DNA of 9,737 nucleotides from JAYZAP01 sp964645285 (GTDB lineage Bacteria; Pseudomonadota; Alphaproteobacteria; JAAXGF01): assembly GCA_964645285.1 (NCBI GenBank), contig CAZYDR010000128.1:1-9737 (forward strand), given 5' to 3'. Below, one piece after another: positions 6,740-9,737 of this stretch. Every line of letters begins with the position of its first letter. Positions within the stretch are counted from its first letter, which is position 1. The translations under genes and the position numbers were made by a program. Under the pieces are notes generated by a model, which saw only the letters and a list, made by a program, of their open reading frames with translations, made no database searches and was not told the origin of the DNA.

Positions 6740-8296
6740 TCATTTTCGTTTATGGCGCATGAGTGCCCTGTGTTCGGTCGTCTGCCATGGCTCTACGTGG
6801 CTGCGCTGGTAGCGGCCCGGCGGATTGCTGTCCACGACGTAGTCCCAGGCCGGGCTTTTCCCCTTCGTGTGCGCCTCGAAAATGAACTCACGGCGCTGGC
6901 GGCTATCGGCGATTTCCGCTGTCATCGCCTCGGGGTCCCAGAGGCGCATGACGTCGTTCTTGAAGTCGTCGAGGGTCTTTTCGCAATTCGGGTCCGCGGC
7001 CAGATTATCGAGTTCATCGGGGTCTTGATCCAGATCGAACAACAAAGGCGGATCATCGGCGCAAAATACGTACTTGTGGGCGCCGCGCCGGATCATCAGA
7101 CAGGGCGTTTCGGCTTGCTCGGCGCAAAACTCAGCCAGAACGGTGCGCGGCGTTGCTTCCGTTTCGCCCGCCATCAGCGGCGCCAGGCTGACACCGTCAA
7201 TGGGATGGACGATATCGTTCGCGGGATCGCCGCCGGCCAGTTCCAGCACGGTCGGCAGCAGATCGACCAGGGAAACCACGCCGTCGACACGGCGCGGCGC
7301 TAGATGCGCTGGCGCATGGACAATCAGGGGAACGCGGCTGGCCCATTCATAGAAATTGAGAATTCCCCACAATCCGCGCTCGCCCAACATGCCGCCGTGG
7401 TCGGCGGTGATGATTATGACGGTGTTGTCCAAAAGCCCGGTGTCTTCGAGGGCGCGCCGCAAGGCGCCGATCTTATCGTCGATATTGCTCATCATGCCGC
7501 AATAGGCATGCCGCGCATTGCGAATATGCTCGTCGGTGACGTCTTCATCGCCGACCTTGGAAAGGTCGTAGAGGCGACGGCTGTGGGCGTCCTGCTGTTG
7601 GTAGGGAATAAAGGGCACCGTCGGCGCCGGGATCGCATGGTGATCGAAACGGTCCCAAAAGGCCTGGGTGGTGGCATAGGGTTCATGGGGCTCGATGAAT
7701 GACGCGGTCAGGAAGAACGGTGTCTCCTCGAGATCGCGGGCGTAGTCGTGGATTTTTCGCACCGCCTGAAAGGCGACTTCGTCATCGAAGTCCATGCCCA
7801 ATGACCGGATACATGTGCCGGCCCCGATCACCGGCTTCATGTTGGGCCACTCTTCCAACGCGGCATCCTTCCAGGTCAGTTCATTGTCCTTCGAGACCGG
7901 CATCCAACCGTAATCGGCCGGAACGACGTCGCTTGTGATCCGTTCCTCGAAGCCGTGGAGCTGATCGGCGCCGATGAAATGCATTTTGCCCGAGAGACAG
8001 GTCGCATACCCCCTGGTCCGCAGATAATGCGCGATTGTGGGTACGCTTGACGGCAGCTCGGCGCCATTATCGAACACGCCCATTTTGCTGGGCAGTTTTC
8101 CCGTCATCATCGAGGCGCGCGACGGGACGCAAATCGGCGAGTTTGAATAGGCCGTCTCGAAGACAACGCCGTCCTTGGCCAGGGCCTCGATGTTGGGAAC
8201 GCGCACCAAGTTGCCACCGTACAAGGGCATGGGCTTGGCCCCCATGAAATCGGCCATGATGAGAAGAAAGTTTGGCTGTTGTTGTTTTTCTGGCAT
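6740..8296 (-). CDS. Sulfatase B, divergent choline-sulfatase-like paralogue with altered active site
   Basis: This is a 518-residue paralogue of sulfatase A, collinear along most of its length and with clear identity throughout. It keeps the formylglycine Cys56 in CVPSR (56-60), Asp16, Lys104/His106 (GKMH), the His of FIEPHEPY, and Asp299/His300 (TADHGG). Two positions differ: Phe17 stands where sulfatase A has Gln15, and Ile312 (WGILNFYE) stands where it has Lys309. Both codons are clear in the DNA. It may act on a different substrate, be weakly active, or pair with sulfatase A. The C-terminal tail is choline-sulfatase-like but differs from A (PPGRYQRSHVEPW). The frame is open to 8539, but ATG 8296 gives the family N-terminus and has GGAG 7 nt upstream. 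It is the first gene of the minus-strand cluster and divergent from its probable maturase. Confidence 0.87.
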   Translation of the reverse strand: MPEKQQQPNFLLIMADFMGAKPMPLYGGNLVRVPNIEALAKDGVVFETAYSNSPICVPSRASMMTGKLPSKMGVFDNGAELPSSVPTIAHYLRTRGYATCLSGKMHFIGADQLHGFEERITSDVVPADYGWMPVSKDNELTWKDAALEEWPNMKPVIGAGTCIRSLGMDFDDEVAFQAVRKIHDYARDLEETPFFLTASFIEPHEPYATTQAFWDRFDHHAIPAPTVPFIPYQQQDAHSRRLYDLSKVGDEDVTDEHIRNARHAYCGMMSNIDDKIGALRRALEDTGLLDNTVIIITADHGGMLGERGLWGILNFYEWASRVPLIVHAPAHLAPRRVDGVVSLVDLLPTVLELAGGDPANDIVHPIDGVSLAPLMAGETEATPRTVLAEFCAEQAETPCLMIRRGAHKYVFCADDPPLLFDLDQDPDELDNLAADPNCEKTLDDFKNDVMRLWDPEAMTAEIADSRQRREFIFEAHTKGKSPAWDYVVDSNPPGRYQRSHVEPWQTTEHRALMRHKRK

Positions 8297-8353
8297 CAGC
8301 GGTCTCCGGTTTTCACTTATATTCAAAACAATCAGAACAAGCTCAAAAAATTC
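8297..8353. promoter_or_regulatory. Divergent sulfatase B/maturase promoter region
   Basis: Only 57 bp separate the two start codons, and the stretch is markedly AT-rich against its surroundings. TATATT at 8318-8323 on the plus strand is a possible -10 box for the maturase, but no convincing -35 is found 17 bp upstream. Opposed promoters this close would overlap and probably be controlled together. Confidence 0.4.
8304..8307 (-). promoter_or_regulatory. Ribosome binding site of sulfatase B
   Basis: On the minus strand GGAG lies 7 nt before ATG 8296. It decides against the longer frame starting at 8539, which would run through the divergent maturase gene and add an N-terminus unlike sulfatases. 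Confidence 0.65.
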
Positions 8354-9484
8354 ATGGTTTCTCCCTATAGCCTGATTATAAAACCGGTTGGTCCTGTTTG
8401 TGACCAGCGCTGTACGTATTGCTTTTACACCGACAAGATCGAATGGATGAAGCGCGGCCAACGCATGCGGATATCCCCTGCGTTGATCGAGCGGTACATC
8501 CGCGAGCATATTGAAATTACGCCAACGGAAACAGTTCAATTCATCTGGCAGGGCGGCGAGCCGTCCCTGGCCGGCCTAGAGTTTTTCGAGCATGCCTTTG
8601 CCCTGCAGCAGCGTTATTGCCCGCCGGGAAAATCAATCCTGAACGCCTTTCAGACCCATGGCGGACTGCTTGACCGGGACTGGGTCAAATTGTTTCGCGA
8701 TCATGACGTTCTCGTCGGCCTCAGTATCGACGGGCCCCAGGCCATCCATGACCGCTATCGCCGCGACATCCGGGGACGCCCCACCTTCAGGCGGGTTCGG
8801 CGCTCTCTCGATATGCTGCTCGGCGCCGGTGTTGAGGTCAACGCCATGTGTGTGGTTCATGCACTTAACTGGCGGCGCGGCGCCCAGATATACCGGTTTT
8901 TCAGGCGCATCGGACTGCGCCACATGCAGTTCATACCCATTGTCGAGACCAGGGGTGAAGAGACCGGAGAAATGTCGCCGGAGAGCGTTCCCGCCGGCGG
9001 CTACGCGACCTTCCTCAATGACGTCTTCGATGTCTGGTCCGACGGCGATATGGGTCGCGTATTCGTGCAATCCTTCGAAACGGCGATCGCGACCCTGTAC
9101 GGCATGGAAAGTCTGCTCTGCGTATTCGCCAAGTCCTGCGGACGGGCGCCGATAATGGAGGTCGACGGCTCAGTCTATGCCTGCGACCACTTCGTCGAGC
9201 CGGAATACCTGATCGGCAAACTCGGCGACGAATCCCTGGCCGCGTTGGTCGGGTCGCCGGAGCTGTTCTCATTCGGCGCCGCGAAGGCAAATCTCGCCGG
9301 CGACTGCCTGACATGCCGATGGAAGCCGTTCTGCAATGGCGGCTGCCCCAAACACCGGCTGATCGATGACGGCATGGCCGGAGCCAAACGCAACCATCTA
9401 TGCGAGTCGTACAAAGGTTTCTTCAGTCATGCCGTACCCCGGTTGCAAAAACTCCTGTCGGAGCGCCCGGCGGCGCGACACTAG
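8354..9484 (+). CDS. Anaerobic sulfatase-maturating enzyme (radical SAM, SPASM domain)
   Basis: This 376-residue enzyme would use S-adenosylmethionine and iron-sulfur clusters to oxidise the sulfatase active-site Cys to C-alpha-formylglycine in the cytoplasm. The radical SAM cluster is C16, C20 and C23 (CX3CX2C), followed by QGGEP for SAM binding. The SPASM region has eight Cys: 256, 262, 277, 318, 321, 327, 331 and 350, including CX2CX5CX3C. These ligate two auxiliary clusters in the spacing of the Clostridium perfringens anSME, about one residue offset. Asp278 directly after C277 matches that enzyme's proposed catalytic base. Length is normal. A TTG frame start at 8279 would overlap sulfatase B; ATG 8354 gives the family N-terminus (SLIIKPVG) but has no Shine-Dalgarno sequence. 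The divergent sulfatases, both Cys-type, are the obvious substrates. The gene ends 11 bp from the convergent aminotransferase gene. Confidence 0.93.
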   Translation: MVSPYSLIIKPVGPVCDQRCTYCFYTDKIEWMKRGQRMRISPALIERYIREHIEITPTETVQFIWQGGEPSLAGLEFFEHAFALQQRYCPPGKSILNAFQTHGGLLDRDWVKLFRDHDVLVGLSIDGPQAIHDRYRRDIRGRPTFRRVRRSLDMLLGAGVEVNAMCVVHALNWRRGAQIYRFFRRIGLRHMQFIPIVETRGEETGEMSPESVPAGGYATFLNDVFDVWSDGDMGRVFVQSFETAIATLYGMESLLCVFAKSCGRAPIMEVDGSVYACDHFVEPEYLIGKLGDESLAALVGSPELFSFGAAKANLAGDCLTCRWKPFCNGGCPKHRLIDDGMAGAKRNHLCESYKGFFSHAVPRLQKLLSERPAARH

Positions 9485-9495
9485 GAACGCTCGCC

Positions 9496-9737
9496 CTACA
9501 ACAACCCGTCGGCACGGACGTCGAGCAGGGAGTCCTTGAAGGCGTTGATAATGGTATCGACGTCGGCGGCGCTGTGGGCCTCGGAAATGAAGAACAGATG
9601 CAGCGGCGGCACGATGACGTCGCGGCCCAGCACGTGGAGGTAAAAGTCGTTCTCGGCGTCGCGGTGTTCGCTGCTGATGTCCCGGGCGCGCTCGACGGCG
9701 CCGCGCTGGAACTGGAAGTGGAACATGGAGCCGGCGT
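9496..9737 (-). CDS. Class III aminotransferase, glutamate-1-semialdehyde-aminomutase-like, C-terminal part (5' end outside window)
   Basis: About 80 C-terminal residues are visible; the frame is open through the right window edge, so the Met at 9726 is internal. The residues just before it read AGSMF, matching the GSMF segment of HemL-type proteins. VPPLHLFFISEAHSAADVD resembles the lPPS..e..FlS.AHt..DiD segment near the end of that family, and a final helix follows. PLP-binding residues lie outside. It could be HemL itself or one of the many class III aminotransferases of the same branch; the visible part cannot decide. It is convergent with the maturase gene across 11 bp with no hairpin between. 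Its high GC resembles the left half of the window rather than the sulfatases, so it may not belong to the sulfatase module. Confidence 0.8.
   Translation of the reverse strand, partial: AGSMFHFQFQRGAVERARDISSEHRDAENDFYLHVLGRDVIVPPLHLFFISEAHSAADVDTIINAFKDSLLDVRADGLL

Noticed and set aside
6503..7303. Plus-strand open frame of 266 codons across the two sulfatases
   Set aside because: It is antisense to both sulfatases and spans their intergenic gap, with no family resemblance.
8279..8353. TTG start giving a longer maturase
   Set aside because: It would overlap sulfatase B and add 25 residues not found before the conserved N-terminal strand of this family.
8297..8539. N-terminal extension of sulfatase B
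   Set aside because: It lies antisense inside the maturase gene, is unlike sulfatase N-termini, and a proper ribosome binding site sits before ATG 8296.

Overview
The window looks like a chromosomal segment of a GC-rich alphaproteobacterium, probably of Rhodospirillales type. This rests on protein style, the dnaJ-dapB adjacency, and a DUF2244 gene paired divergently with nth. No species can be assigned from the sequence alone. Nine genes are complete except at the window edges: dnaJ enters from the left without its 5' part, and an aminotransferase leaves on the right without its 5' part. No rRNA, tRNA, CRISPR array or insertion sequence was found.

The left half (1-3883) is housekeeping. It holds the dnaJ 3' part, a 188-bp gap carrying a striking 29-bp near-perfect palindrome, dapB (lysine/diaminopimelate synthesis), a convergent EamA-type exporter, a DUF2244 membrane protein, and the divergent DNA-repair gene nth.

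The right half (3897-9484) is an accessory organosulfur module. A minus-strand cluster runs sulfatase B -> sulfatase A -> PLP lyase/decarboxylase. The last two genes are 2 bp apart, and the lyase's ribosome binding site lies inside the sulfatase A gene. A radical-SAM maturase (anSME type) that would convert the sulfatase active-site Cys to formylglycine is transcribed divergently from sulfatase B across only 57 bp. Both sulfatases are cytoplasmic, Cys-type and choline-sulfatase-like. No betaine-synthesis gene or transporter lies nearby, so the true substrate is open. The PLP enzyme resembles sphingosine-1-phosphate lyase, which suggests that a small sulfated amino-alcohol or lipid-derived compound is desulfated and then cleaved; this is inference.

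The most interesting point is that sulfatase B keeps the formylglycine Cys and most of the pocket. It has lost two residues that sulfatase A and choline sulfatase keep: the polar residue after the first metal Asp (now Phe17) and the active-site Lys of the WxK...FYE segment (now Ile312). It may be a changed-specificity enzyme or a partner subunit. The sulfatase/maturase stretch is also visibly less GC-rich than its flanks, including the PLP gene it is coupled to, which suggests a mosaic origin.
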